Part shown: positions 45,301 through 54,027 of the stretch, piece after piece
Layout: each line of letters opens with the position of its first letter
Position numbering within the stretch: position 1 is the first letter of the stretch
Assembly (NCBI GenBank): GCA_002256435.1
Contig: NKJC01000001.1
Location: 558,001-622,000, forward strand
Length of the DNA: 64,000 nucleotides
Direction of reading: 5' to 3'
Source of the DNA: Chitinophagaceae bacterium BSSC1
Lineage (GTDB): Bacteria > Bacteroidota > Bacteroidia > Chitinophagales > Chitinophagaceae
Notes under the pieces: model-generated
Told to the model about the DNA's origin: nothing
The model's input: the letters and a program-made list of their open reading frames with translations, nothing else
The model's database searches: none
Translations under genes and position numbers: made by a program

Positions 45301-45405
45301 TTTGCCGGTCTCGTCAGCTACCTTTCCGGTAATGGTCCTGTTTTGGGCCATTAGGGAAGAACATGCCAACACCACGCACAGGAACATCGTGAGTACTCTT
45401 CTCAT
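42349..45405 (-). CDS. SusC/RagA family TonB-linked outer membrane receptor (system 1)
   Basis: A 1018-residue TonB-dependent channel. Signal MRRVLTMFLCVVLACSSLMAQ; then a carboxypeptidase-regulatory-like domain (TITGKVADETGKLLEGASVQAKG); then the SusC signature and plug (VVVTGYQARKKRDEAGAISS near residue 107, and GSYLAGNDPLYIVDGVQIN near 170, KGKAGKTKFN near 238); the rest is a 22-stranded barrel ending in NYTVGVQIGF. There is no N-terminal STN extension, so it is not a transducer for an ECF sigma factor. The segment ILKDAASAAIYGSNASNGVVII is the standard SusC motif. It is first in a three-gene operon with SusD and a lipoprotein. Confidence 0.95.
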   Translation of the reverse strand: MRRVLTMFLCVVLACSSLMAQNRTITGKVADETGKLLEGASVQAKGSKTAVLTKADGSFSIQVAPSVKSIIVSYVGSEAMEISLNGESVYAVSLKKKVDPLEEVVVTGYQARKKRDEAGAISSIKAAQIENLPNASLDKALQGKAAGVLVQATNGLPGGAINVRIRGQGSYLAGNDPLYIVDGVQINTRSDGNFTQNNPLAFLNPDDIETIDILKDAASAAIYGSNASNGVVIITTKKGKAGKTKFNANVYMGSVQLMKKLNMSNSQEYFRMRAEAYGNSNNRAWDDLTNLQTTLSELRVPNTSTMTKDQALAAAAALPTYDWQDAAFRTGSIQNYELSASGGNDKTTFRVAGNYSFQEANVTKADFKRAGIRFDIQNKATDRLTIGSSVNLSTFMQNNPFATSGSFLGSPAFSASGIIPVNPIYNPDGTYYGVPGQTPANLIGTLNQNIIQVNDYNSGYQRTNQIIGNITLDYKINSWLTFKTLVGMDYRLTQGKNVRDSRTADGFNLKGNVNVQSNWNTNINTYQTLNFNKTFGTKHRLDGIVGFEYRRENNESITANGQVFPTYQFTSLNNAATPVSVGEFFSGFRRNGFFGKVNYGFDRKYLVAFTLRRDGSSRFGSDNQYGTFWGISGAWNIDQENFLKNSDVINSLKLRASYGSTGNDQIGNFDGLGLYGGGGIYNNGSGIAFTQLANPKLKWETNVTTNLGLDFGLFGNRINGSIEVYNKETRDLLISQPIQITTGFGSITSNVGRLTNRGIELTLNGDIIKAKKQGGFNWNTTFTFAYNRNEVKELYDGLQILPSDNSVQVGQPLGVLFTQQFAGVNPATGRPMWYDSLGNLTYQVLAKDRKIIGPQNTPLYQGGLRNSLSFKNFTFDFFFQYEYGRYSSDGQANFLIENIARINVLKDAYDQRWTTPGQMTFFPRYLLTSAESKGSGAQSGTRTFFKADYVRLKNVAVYYDLSPSLVKKAGLSSFRFYVQGTNLWTASDWFSYDIEFVGTATGIVPQTKNYTVGVQIGF

Positions 45406-45653
45406 AGTTTGTTTTTTTGTTTTTGGGGGCGATTGTTAAATAACAAGGTGATAACAATAAAGACATTGCTTTGTTGGCTTAAGCTGCAACAATGGAAATA
45501 AAAACGAACAAGTGTTATTATTAATATTTAAAGGCTTTGCTAAGGCGATTTTAAACATTAGACAAAAAACACTTATTATTTTTTTCTCTCCTATTACTGC
45601 AAAAAAGCGCAATAAACTGCTATTTTATTGTTATTTCTTGCTGAAACAAGATG

Positions 45654-45661
45654 CAAAACTA
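45654..45661 (-). promoter_or_regulatory. -7 promoter box for susC 1
   Basis: TAGTTTTG on the minus strand is a perfect TAnnTTTG match about 250 bases upstream of the susC 1 ATG and about 85 bases beyond the preceding operon's terminator. The 19-base -33 position reads AACC on that strand, not TTTG. Confidence 0.4.
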
Positions 45662-45747
45662 GCTTAATCAGGGTTTCTGCGGTTTACTAAATCAGAAAAA
45701 ATACAGTTATATGACAAATGGTACATATCAACGGAGGCTTGATTAAA

Positions 45748-45777
45748 TAAAAAAGGCTGCCTAAGTATAGACAGCCT
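45748..45777 (-). terminator. terminator of the second SusC/SusD operon
   Basis: AGGCTG (45754-45759) pairs with CAGCCT (45772-45777), extended by CTA/TAG after one mismatch. On the minus strand seven T residues follow. It lies 22 bases past the stop of the DUF4397 gene. Confidence 0.8.
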
Positions 45778-45798
45778 CTTTGATTACTAAAACTACCT

Positions 45799-46590
45799 CT
45801 ATGGATTGTGCATGATTAATGATGCACCTAGGGCCTGAGCAGCGGTGGTACCTGGTCTTCCTGCGGCATATCCACGTGCAACCAAAGAGTAGGCTTTACC
45901 CTCTCTTATAGTTAATGTTGTTGTGAAAACATTAGTTGTTCCCGATACTAATGCCAAGGAATAAGTACCAACTGGAATATTGGTAAAATTGGACAATGTG
46001 GCTTCATTGGGAGTAGTACTACCCACATAGGCAACATTTCCAAAAGTGGTTGAACCTGTTGTGGCAACTCCAAATCCGTCAGCTGTTCTTGTTAATACTG
46101 CACTTAGCACAGCGCTAGTTGGCGATAAATTCAAGAAACGCAGATTGGCGGTACCCGCAGCAGAAGCTGTCATATTATTATTGAGCGCAATTGCTTTGAT
46201 AGTTCCAGCAGGAGTTAATGTATCATATGCAAATACTGATGTTGCACTTGAAGCATTTAAAGTGGCAGATTTACTGACCAAGTCGGTTGTACCTGTAAGG
46301 GTTCTCAATCCAATAGTAGTAGCTCCTGGCTTCACTCCAGCATAAGGCCCAGATAAGTTTCCGCCATATGCAATGGATGCTGGTGCACCCAATACTGATA
46401 GGTTAGCATTGTTTAACATCACAGTCAAATTGGACGGTACCAAGAGTGCAAAATTATGCACTGCTACCAATGCAGATGGAGTGGGATCAGCTTCTGCTTC
46501 TGGCAAATCCTTAGAGCAGGAGTTCATAGTGGCCATTGCTCCAAACAGCAAAGCAAATAGACCAGCTTTATTGAAAATTTGTTTTTTCAT
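45799..46590 (-). CDS. DUF4397 domain lipoprotein, SusCD operon
   Basis: A 263-residue lipoprotein. The signal FNKAGLFALLFGAMATMNSCSKD has a lipobox-like MNSC. The mature part matches DUF4397, seen as LVAVHNFALLVPSNLTVMLNN followed by the GPYAGVKPGATTIGLRT repeat, then the second half TANLRFLNLSPTSAVLSAVL and FTNIPVGTYSLAL. These domains are immunoglobulin-like beta sandwiches. It is third in the second SusC-SusD operon (18 bases after SusD) and corresponds in position to the Calx-beta-like lipoprotein of system 1. A surface-exposed accessory role is inferred. Confidence 0.85.
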   Translation of the reverse strand: MKKQIFNKAGLFALLFGAMATMNSCSKDLPEAEADPTPSALVAVHNFALLVPSNLTVMLNNANLSVLGAPASIAYGGNLSGPYAGVKPGATTIGLRTLTGTTDLVSKSATLNASSATSVFAYDTLTPAGTIKAIALNNNMTASAAGTANLRFLNLSPTSAVLSAVLTRTADGFGVATTGSTTFGNVAYVGSTTPNEATLSNFTNIPVGTYSLALVSGTTNVFTTTLTIREGKAYSLVARGYAAGRPGTTAAQALGASLIMHNP

Positions 46591-46608
46591 GCTTTAGTTT
46601 TTTGAAGA

Positions 46609-48231
46609 TTAATAGCCTGGGTTTTGAACAATAATTGGATTTTGAGTAACCTCTCCAATTGGAATAGGCCAGATAAAACGGTAATCACTATAAGGAATAC
46701 CTGGTTGACCCAATGTTACTGGTACACCAATGCCGTACAAAGCACTACCACTGGTACCATTGGCCAATTTGGCTGGGATACCCGGAGCCCTTAGTGCTGA
46801 AATTGGGTCAGCAGCTGTTCTATGAATATCGGGCCAACGTCTACCTTCCGCTAAGAACTCAATTCTGCGTTCTAATAAAATGGCAGCAATTAAAGCAGTT
46901 GCATCTGCAAAACTGGCCGTTGTATATTGAGTAGTTGCAGGAGCAACACTAGCACGATTGCGAACCATATTCAACAAATCAATAGCTCTTTGTGAAACTG
47001 CTGAAGGTGAAAGTCTTGCTTCAATTTCAGCTTGGTTTAATAATACTTCTGCAAAACGGATGATAGGACAATTGTCTCCTCTATTCACATAGTCTGTGTA
47101 CTTGGTAGTCATAATAGCCAAACCAGCAGCACTGGTGCCATTTGAAGTACCACCCATACGGTATAAGTTACTTCTTCTGGTATCAGAACCCAACCAACCA
47201 GCATTGTTCCAAATAGTTGGAGAAATAGATACCAGACCGCGTCCACCTAAATCAGCAGAACCCAACATTTGTGCCATGGCACCATTTACACTACCGTTAT
47301 CTAGAGGATCATTTTTGAAAGAAAAAATATTCTCAGCGGTAACGCTATTGCCACCTGGCAATCCAAATGCAGCTGCAGGATTAGCCAATAAACTATGGCC
47401 ACCAATTACACTTGTAGTAGTTGATGGAGTTAGTGGCGTAAGGGTTGCAGGAATTAATTTAGCACCTTCGGTTTTGGCATTATCCCACTGTCCCATATGC
47501 ATGTAGATCCTTTGCTTTAAAGCAATTGCAGCAGTTTTGGAAGCCCTGATAACACCATTTGTATTGGGTAAATTTGCTTCTGCAAAATTTAAGTCATTGA
47601 TAATTCTACTATAGTCATAGGCAACAGTTGGCCTAGGTTCAGTTTTTAATTTGTCCAAACTTGCACTACCTGTAATAGCATTTTCTCTGTATGGTACACC
47701 TAATGCAGCTCCATTACCATCTAAAAAAGGACGGGCATAGTGAACCAACAATTCATGAGTTCCTAATGCTCTCAAGAACCTACATTCTGCTTCATATTGC
47801 GTTGCTAATGTTGTAGAAATAATTCCAGAAGCACCTACTTTCCTAAAGCCATCAATAGCAATATTGGCTTTATTAATCATATTGTAAGTGTTATCCCACA
47901 TGGCCTGGTTATTGGCGGTGGTAGGTGTATAGGTTCCCTGGTAAGTAATCTGATAGAATGCGGCTAGGTTTACCATGTCTTCTCCGCGGCACTCACCTTG
48001 TTCTACTGTTGCAGCTCCAAAAGGATAACCTCTACCACCTAAGGTAGTGCTTCCAGTTTGACCGGCATCGTATACTCCATTGAGTGCTAATAAAGCCCTT
48101 TCTGGAGTGGTAAATACACTCTCATCAGTAAAGGCAGTATAAGGAGCTTCATCCAGAACCTTTTCGCAACTTGTAACAGCCAGTACCAAGACTGAAACTG
48201 CAGTAGCTGTAAAAAATTTATTGAATCTCAT
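46609..48231 (-). CDS. RagB/SusD family nutrient-uptake outer membrane lipoprotein (system 2)
   Basis: SusD-type lid protein; 540 residues from ATG 48231 (MRFNKFFTATAVSVLVLAVTSC, lipobox VTSC). The longer frame from 48270 would overlap the SusC gene and displace the signal, so the internal ATG is preferred. Family segments include DNTYNMINKANIAIDGF, CRFLRALGTHELLVHYARPF, LLERRIEFLAEGRRWPDIHR and the C-terminal FIWPIPIGEVTQNPIIVQNPGY end. The YARPFLDGNG step and RWPDIHRTA match the SusD/RagB C-terminal domain. The ligand is unknown. Confidence 0.94.
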   Translation of the reverse strand: MRFNKFFTATAVSVLVLAVTSCEKVLDEAPYTAFTDESVFTTPERALLALNGVYDAGQTGSTTLGGRGYPFGAATVEQGECRGEDMVNLAAFYQITYQGTYTPTTANNQAMWDNTYNMINKANIAIDGFRKVGASGIISTTLATQYEAECRFLRALGTHELLVHYARPFLDGNGAALGVPYRENAITGSASLDKLKTEPRPTVAYDYSRIINDLNFAEANLPNTNGVIRASKTAAIALKQRIYMHMGQWDNAKTEGAKLIPATLTPLTPSTTTSVIGGHSLLANPAAAFGLPGGNSVTAENIFSFKNDPLDNGSVNGAMAQMLGSADLGGRGLVSISPTIWNNAGWLGSDTRRSNLYRMGGTSNGTSAAGLAIMTTKYTDYVNRGDNCPIIRFAEVLLNQAEIEARLSPSAVSQRAIDLLNMVRNRASVAPATTQYTTASFADATALIAAILLERRIEFLAEGRRWPDIHRTAADPISALRAPGIPAKLANGTSGSALYGIGVPVTLGQPGIPYSDYRFIWPIPIGEVTQNPIIVQNPGY

Positions 48232-48259
48232 TTTGTTTGTTTTATAGTTAATGTATGTT

Positions 48260-51200
48260 TTAGAATCCAACGTTTAGACCAAATGAAAGGGTTCTTGGTT
48301 GAGGAGACACCGCATTGTCTTGTCCTCCTTGTGAAGCATTCTCAGGATCTAATCCAGAATATTTGGTCCAAAGGGCTAGGTTCTGTCCTTGAACAAAGAA
48401 TCTCATAGACTTCACATAACCATTAGTATGATCTAACAATCGCTTGCTATCAATACTATAACTGAATGTTACGTTTTGTAAACGAACAAAATCACCCGGT
48501 TCAACAAAACGGGAAATAGCTAGACCAACTTGGTTAATATTATTGCTTTGACCTTGCACCAATCTAGGCACATTGGTTACTTGACCAGGGGTAGTCCAAC
48601 GATCCAAAATCTCAACACCATTGTTGTGGAAGTTTTGACTTAACAATGCTTCTTGACGCGTAATATTCATCACTTTGTTTCCACCTGAATAGCGAATCAA
48701 AAATTCTAACCCAAATTGTTTGTAACGGAAACTATTAGAGAAGCCACCAAAGAAAGTTGGTAAGCTCAAACCTAAATTGCGTCTATCGGCCAAGCCCAAA
48801 GAAGTTTGCGTACCAAGGGTAGGATCATTCTTACTATTTGCAAAATAATATGCTCCATTGGCAATATTGTGTTGTACCAATTTGTCATTATTATCAAAAT
48901 ACATTGGGTTACCGTTAGCAGTATTAACACCCGCATATCTATAACCATAGAGATAGTTCAATGACTGACCTACTTCTATATTATTATAAGAACCAGGAAT
49001 GGTTAACACTGGAGTTCCACCAATGGTATACAAAGACTTGATCTGGTTTTGAACATTGGTATAGTTGAAGCTTACATTCCAGTTGAAATCCTTGTTACGG
49101 ATAATGTCTCCACCAATGGTTAACTCAATACCTCTGTTTTCAGCGGTACCAATATTCTGAGAAATACTGTTACCTGGAATACCAGCAGTTGGAGGTGTTG
49201 GAACAGCTAATACTAAATTATCAATATCGTTTAAGAACCAGTCAAATCCAATATTGAACCTACCATTCAAAATAGACATTTCAAGACCTAGGTCAAATTT
49301 CTTAGAAGTCTCCCATTGTAATGAACGGTTACCAATTAAGTTTGGCGCCAAACCACTTATATTACCATAGTTGGCTGCAGAGAAAGTACTTAAGTAAGGG
49401 AAGCCACCCAATGGATTACCTACTACGGCATAAGAACCTTTTAGTTTAACATCGCTTAGCCATTTGTTTAAACCAGCATTATTAGACCAGAATTTTTCTT
49501 CTGAAATTCTCCAACCTGCAGAAAACCCTGGGAAGATACCAAATCTAGATTCTGGAGCAAGAGAGCTTAATCCGTCTCTTCGTACGGATGCTTGCAAGAA
49601 ATACTTACTGGCAAAGTCATAGTTAATTCTTCCAAAATAAGATTGAAATCCAGACTTACTAAATCCACCGCCACTTTGTTGCAAAGTAGCTGTTCCACCA
49701 ATAAAATTATTTTGCAAAAAGAATAAATCGGAAATAGTTGAACCTTGTCCTGATACATTTTTTGATTGATCAGACTGGGCTTCTTGTCCTAAGGTTACAA
49801 AGAAATTGTGTGAACCAAAAGACTTATTGTAGTTGATATAATTCTGCCATACAAAACGCTCGGTCAAAATATTTTGGTTAAAGGCAATCCCTTGACTGCT
49901 AAAACCATCACCATGTCTGGGATCCAGTCCTTGGAAACCGTAATCACTGAACATATCGTAGTTGAAAGCAGAACGGAATTTTAATCCTTTAAATGGACTG
50001 ATCTCAATATAGGTATTGTTGTTAATCCTGATTTTATCAGAAGCATATTTGTTCACATTCATGGTGAACAATGGATTGGTATAGTTATCATCCACTGGAA
50101 TGGTATTAGGACCTAATCCCACTTGGTTAAGCAAAGGCCACTGAATATTATATCCAGTTGAGTTAGCAGGATTATAAGGATCTACGTTTGGTAGCATTCT
50201 CAATGCAGATGCAACAGATCCACTCAAAGCATTAGAACCATTGTTCTGATCAAAGTCATACACTTTAGCCAAAGTCAGGTTATTACCCACTTTTACATAC
50301 TTGTTTACTTCAGTATCAAAATTGAAACGCATCCTGTATGCTTTCTGGCTATTTGAAATAAGCATTCCCTTCTGGTCTGAATAGTTCAGAGAGAAAAAAT
50401 AGGATGACTTAGCTGTTCCGCCAGAAAAACTCACGTTTTGCTGCATAGCCATTGCATTGTTGTTGTATACCAAACTCTGCCAATCGGTGTTGGTGCCAAT
50501 TGGACTCATACGAGCTGCAGTGGCTAATCCTGCGTTCACACGCTTTTCATTTGCAATGGTTACAAACTGTTCTGCATTCAACATTTGGTACACGCTTCCC
50601 GGAGATGTGAAACCCAAGGTAGCGTCATAGTTCACTTTCATCTTCCCCCCTTTGTCGCCTTTCTTGGTAGTAATCATAATTACACCATTAGCAGCCCTAG
50701 AACCAAAGATGGCCGTAGCAGAACCATCTTTCAAGATTTCAATATTCTCAATATCATTGGGGTTGATATCGGCCAAGGTATTACTGTTTGTTACTGCAGC
50801 AAGGTTTCCTGAGATAAAGGGCACCCCATCAACAACAATCAAGGGATCTTGACCTGCACTAACTGAGTTTACACCACGAACACGGATACGTGCAGGTGTA
50901 CCTACGCCACCACCAGAATTACTTACTTGCACACCAGCTGCTCGTCCACCCAATTGCTTGTCTATGGAAGGAGTAACTAATTGGGCAAATTCTTTGGGAT
51001 TTACTTTAGCAGCAGAACCTGTAAAAGCTTTTTTCTGTTGGGTTCCATAACCAACTACCACTACATCAGATAGAGCTTTGGATTCGGAAACCATGTTTAC
51101 ATCAACAGATTTTCTGTTTCCAACGGCCACATCAACATCTCCAAATCCAACATAGCTGAATTTTAAAGAAGCCGCTTTGGCAGGTAATTGAATACTGTAC

Positions 51201-51376
51201 ATACCCTTTGCGTCTGTAATGGCGTTGTTGGCAGTACCTGCAGCAGAAACTGTTACACCCACAAGAGGATTTCCGGAGTCATCCGTTACCTTACCGGTAA
51301 CAGTCCGGTTTGATTGTGCGTACGACTGTGTTAAAACCAACAGTACATACGTTACCAGAACTACTAGTTTTCTCAT
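48260..51376 (-). CDS. SusC/RagA family TonB-linked outer membrane receptor (system 2)
   Basis: A 1038-residue TonB-dependent channel: signal MRKLVVLVTYVLLVLTQSYAQ, carboxypeptidase-regulatory-like domain (TVTGKVTDDSGNPLVGVTVSAA), plug with VVVVGYGTQQKKAFTGS near residue 105 and ILKDGSATAIFGSRAANGVIMIT near 213, then the barrel ending in RTLSFGLNVGF. It shares architecture but clearly not recent duplication with system 1, because the two differ throughout. It is the first gene of the operon susC-susD-DUF4397. The 5' leader carries an inverted repeat touching the start codon. Confidence 0.95.
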   Translation of the reverse strand: MRKLVVLVTYVLLVLTQSYAQSNRTVTGKVTDDSGNPLVGVTVSAAGTANNAITDAKGMYSIQLPAKAASLKFSYVGFGDVDVAVGNRKSVDVNMVSESKALSDVVVVGYGTQQKKAFTGSAAKVNPKEFAQLVTPSIDKQLGGRAAGVQVSNSGGGVGTPARIRVRGVNSVSAGQDPLIVVDGVPFISGNLAAVTNSNTLADINPNDIENIEILKDGSATAIFGSRAANGVIMITTKKGDKGGKMKVNYDATLGFTSPGSVYQMLNAEQFVTIANEKRVNAGLATAARMSPIGTNTDWQSLVYNNNAMAMQQNVSFSGGTAKSSYFFSLNYSDQKGMLISNSQKAYRMRFNFDTEVNKYVKVGNNLTLAKVYDFDQNNGSNALSGSVASALRMLPNVDPYNPANSTGYNIQWPLLNQVGLGPNTIPVDDNYTNPLFTMNVNKYASDKIRINNNTYIEISPFKGLKFRSAFNYDMFSDYGFQGLDPRHGDGFSSQGIAFNQNILTERFVWQNYINYNKSFGSHNFFVTLGQEAQSDQSKNVSGQGSTISDLFFLQNNFIGGTATLQQSGGGFSKSGFQSYFGRINYDFASKYFLQASVRRDGLSSLAPESRFGIFPGFSAGWRISEEKFWSNNAGLNKWLSDVKLKGSYAVVGNPLGGFPYLSTFSAANYGNISGLAPNLIGNRSLQWETSKKFDLGLEMSILNGRFNIGFDWFLNDIDNLVLAVPTPPTAGIPGNSISQNIGTAENRGIELTIGGDIIRNKDFNWNVSFNYTNVQNQIKSLYTIGGTPVLTIPGSYNNIEVGQSLNYLYGYRYAGVNTANGNPMYFDNNDKLVQHNIANGAYYFANSKNDPTLGTQTSLGLADRRNLGLSLPTFFGGFSNSFRYKQFGLEFLIRYSGGNKVMNITRQEALLSQNFHNNGVEILDRWTTPGQVTNVPRLVQGQSNNINQVGLAISRFVEPGDFVRLQNVTFSYSIDSKRLLDHTNGYVKSMRFFVQGQNLALWTKYSGLDPENASQGGQDNAVSPQPRTLSFGLNVGF

Positions 51377-51444
51377 AACTGTTTATTAGATTAATTAAAA
51401 AAATGCTAGGGATAAAACTAGCAAGTCTAGACTAACAAACAGTT
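51377..51444 (-). promoter_or_regulatory. nested inverted repeats in the 5' leader of susC 2
   Basis: AACTGTTT (51377-51384), immediately before the susC 2 start codon, is complementary to AAACAGTT (51437-51444). Between them TGCTAG (51404-51409) pairs with CTAGCA (51418-51423), and AGTCTAGACT (51424-51433) is a 10-bp palindrome. In the mRNA the outer pairing would cover the bases just before the ATG. A regulatory role is inference. Confidence 0.35.
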
Positions 51445-51585
51445 GTAGAAGTCAAGCCAAGAGGGGTTTTCAAGGAGTTCATTACAAAAAAATTGATGTT
51501 TTTTTTAACATTTTTTTTTGAATGTTGGCTCAACAGTATTGTCCTAATTAGATGAACTAACGGAAAGGGATTAAAAAATTGTTAC

Positions 51586-53907
51586 CTATTTTTTAACAGT
51601 TCCTTTGCTATAAAAACTATTGATCAAAACGGGTAATAATACCAGATTGGTCAATGTTCCTACCACCAAGGTTAGTGAAGTGAGCCAACCCAAGGCAAAG
51701 GTTCCTCCAAAATCACTTCCACAGAAAATAACAAACCCTGCAATCAACACCAAAGAGGTATAGATAATGCTGATACCGGTATGACGTATGGTTTGAACCA
51801 AGGTTGGAGCTACCTTAAAATTCATATGTGGCAGTTCTTGTTTGTAATTGATTAAAAAACGAATGGTAACGTCTATGGCAATACCTAATGCCACACTAAA
51901 TACCAATACGGTACTGGGTTTTAAGGAAACACCTGCCCAACCCATGGTTCCTGCTGTAATCACCAAAGGAATCAGGTTAGGAATCAAAGAACAAACCAAG
52001 ATCTTGAAAGAGCGGAACAAGTAAAGCATACAAAGGGTGATCAATAAAAATGCCCAGAATATGCTTTCTTTTAATCCTTTGATAATAAAGGCTGAACCTT
52101 CTAAAAACGTAACACTACTTCCAGTAAAAGTTACTTGATACTTAGTAGAGTCAAAAATACTGGCTGATTTCTTTTCAAGGTCTGCAATCAAGACAGGCAA
52201 TTTGATACTGCCAATATCTTTCATGTTCACACTAATCCTGGTTCTTTGCTGATTAGAATCTACAAACTGGCTAATCAATTTAATAAACTCACTATTGCCA
52301 CTATTTTTATTACTGCTTCTTAATGCTGTAGATAGTGAAGCTGGTATTTCTAAGGGCAATACATAACTAGCAGAATCACCTCCATAAAACCCTTGATTGG
52401 CAAATTTTAAGGCTTCCACTATACTCAAGGGTCTTGCCATTTCAGACTTGCTTTTGGCATAATCACTAAACTCCTCAATGTCTAGCATGGTTTCCATTTT
52501 AAGGGCTCCACGGCTTTTCTTGGCGTCAACAATAATCTCTAATGGCATCAATCCTTGAAACTGGGTTTCAAACCATTTTAGATCTGTATATAGTTTGTCT
52601 TTTTTAGGTAAATCATCTACAATAAAACCCTCGCTCTTGATTCTAAAAATTCCCATGACAGCAATAATGGTTACAATAGCTGTAATGCCATATACCCAAC
52701 CTGCTTTTTTGAATGTCCATTTTTCAATTCTAATCAACACCTTCTCAAGAAACTTATTATCCAAATATCTGGTATGCTTGGGTAATGGTGCTGGTAAATA
52801 ACTTAATACTGCGGGTATGAATAAAAGTGATATGAAAAACAACGCCATGATATTAATCCCTGCTACCAATCCAAATTCTTTTAATAGTGCACTTTTGGTA
52901 AAAGCAAATACAGCAAACCCAATGGCAGCGGCTATATTACAGAAAAGGGTAACTATACCCATTCTGCCTACCATGGTTACCAAGGCCTTGTTCTTATCTG
53001 GTAATTCTCTATAGGTAGTATGGTATTTGTTTAAAAAATAAATACAATTTGGAATTCCAATCACCACTACCAAAATAGGAATCAAGGCAGTGAGCAATGT
53101 AATTTTATAACCAAATAATACAATTGTACCCAAACTCCAAACCACCCCCATTAATACAACGGTTAAGCTCATGAGAACCGCACTAATTGAACGGAAAAAC
53201 AAGAATAAGGTTAATGCTGACAAGAGTACCGAAGCAAGCAAAAAGATATTCATCTCTTCCTTGATTCTATTTCCCATCACAGTGCGGATATAGGGCATAC
53301 CACTTTGGTAAATAGTCATGTTATTGGCTTTCTCAAAAGCAGTTACTTTGGCCACTATATCATTGACCAATCTGGTTCTACTCTTACTATTAATGGTATC
53401 CTTATTTACACTCACCCCCATTAAATAGGCATTGGTTTCGGGATTATACAACAATGTTTTATAAAAAGGCAGTGATTCAAAAACGGCTCTATCGCTATCT
53501 AAGGCAGCTTGATTAGAATAGGGATGATGGAAGATTTTTTGTGGAGATAGTTTACCTGTAACAGAATCAGTTCCCAGTGTTACTGTTTCTGGAATACTTA
53601 AAACGCCAGTAACACCGCTAACCGTTTTTAACTCTTTGTGTAGCTCTGAAACCTTATTAAATAATTCTTTACTAAAAAAAGACTTGGACTCAATACCTAA
53701 CACAATGGTATTGCCATCGGCTCCAAATTTTTGCAAGAAGTTTTGATAGTCTACATATTTAGGGTTGTCTGTTGGTACCGCCCTTGTAAAATCATAGCTT
53801 AGTTTAACTTGGGCAGCATAATAACCCATAATTGCAGTTAAAACCAGTAGGGTCAATAAGGCTGCCAAACGGTTTTTGAGTATTTTTTTACCAAGACTAT
53901 ACCACAT
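51586..53907 (-). CDS. RND superfamily (MMPL-type) transporter
   Basis: Large inner-membrane permease; 773 residues from ATG 53907 (MWYSLGKKILKNRLAALLTLL). The longer frame begins at TTG 53928. It has the RND plan of two repeats of six helices, each with one helix before and five after a large periplasmic domain: helix 1 at about residues 15-33, cluster at about 220-400, second half from about 430 with the cluster at about 640-765. The segment VFSVALGIAIDVTIRFLINY near residue 665 is the family's helix-4 region with an acidic residue. No fusion-protein or outer-membrane partner is adjacent, so it is more like MMPL/HpnN-type lipid exporters than drug efflux pumps. Confidence 0.9.
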   Translation of the reverse strand: MWYSLGKKILKNRLAALLTLLVLTAIMGYYAAQVKLSYDFTRAVPTDNPKYVDYQNFLQKFGADGNTIVLGIESKSFFSKELFNKVSELHKELKTVSGVTGVLSIPETVTLGTDSVTGKLSPQKIFHHPYSNQAALDSDRAVFESLPFYKTLLYNPETNAYLMGVSVNKDTINSKSRTRLVNDIVAKVTAFEKANNMTIYQSGMPYIRTVMGNRIKEEMNIFLLASVLLSALTLFLFFRSISAVLMSLTVVLMGVVWSLGTIVLFGYKITLLTALIPILVVVIGIPNCIYFLNKYHTTYRELPDKNKALVTMVGRMGIVTLFCNIAAAIGFAVFAFTKSALLKEFGLVAGINIMALFFISLLFIPAVLSYLPAPLPKHTRYLDNKFLEKVLIRIEKWTFKKAGWVYGITAIVTIIAVMGIFRIKSEGFIVDDLPKKDKLYTDLKWFETQFQGLMPLEIIVDAKKSRGALKMETMLDIEEFSDYAKSKSEMARPLSIVEALKFANQGFYGGDSASYVLPLEIPASLSTALRSSNKNSGNSEFIKLISQFVDSNQQRTRISVNMKDIGSIKLPVLIADLEKKSASIFDSTKYQVTFTGSSVTFLEGSAFIIKGLKESIFWAFLLITLCMLYLFRSFKILVCSLIPNLIPLVITAGTMGWAGVSLKPSTVLVFSVALGIAIDVTIRFLINYKQELPHMNFKVAPTLVQTIRHTGISIIYTSLVLIAGFVIFCGSDFGGTFALGWLTSLTLVVGTLTNLVLLPVLINSFYSKGTVKK

Positions 53908-54027
53908 AAGCTCTGAAATTGAGCGCAAAGAAACGGATTATTCTTGGTTTTATAGGATGGGCCAGGCTAGACCAGATGGGTCTTTAACCTTATTTTATAC
54001 TTACCACCTTTTTATTATCTTACATAC

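Larger units (their letters stand above)
45406..45798. other. 393-base intergenic region between the two SusCD operons
   Basis: No gene is seen. The right side holds the terminator of the operon transcribed from 51376 (45748-45777). A perfect -7 box for susC 1 lies at 45654-45661, which would give a leader of about 240 bases. The leader is AT-rich, with small inverted repeats such as TTGTTA/TAACAA (45433-45446). Confidence 0.7.

Noticed and set aside
48232-48270. Upstream start at 48270 for SusD 2
   Set aside because: It would overlap the end of susC 2 and push the lipoprotein signal 13 residues inward.
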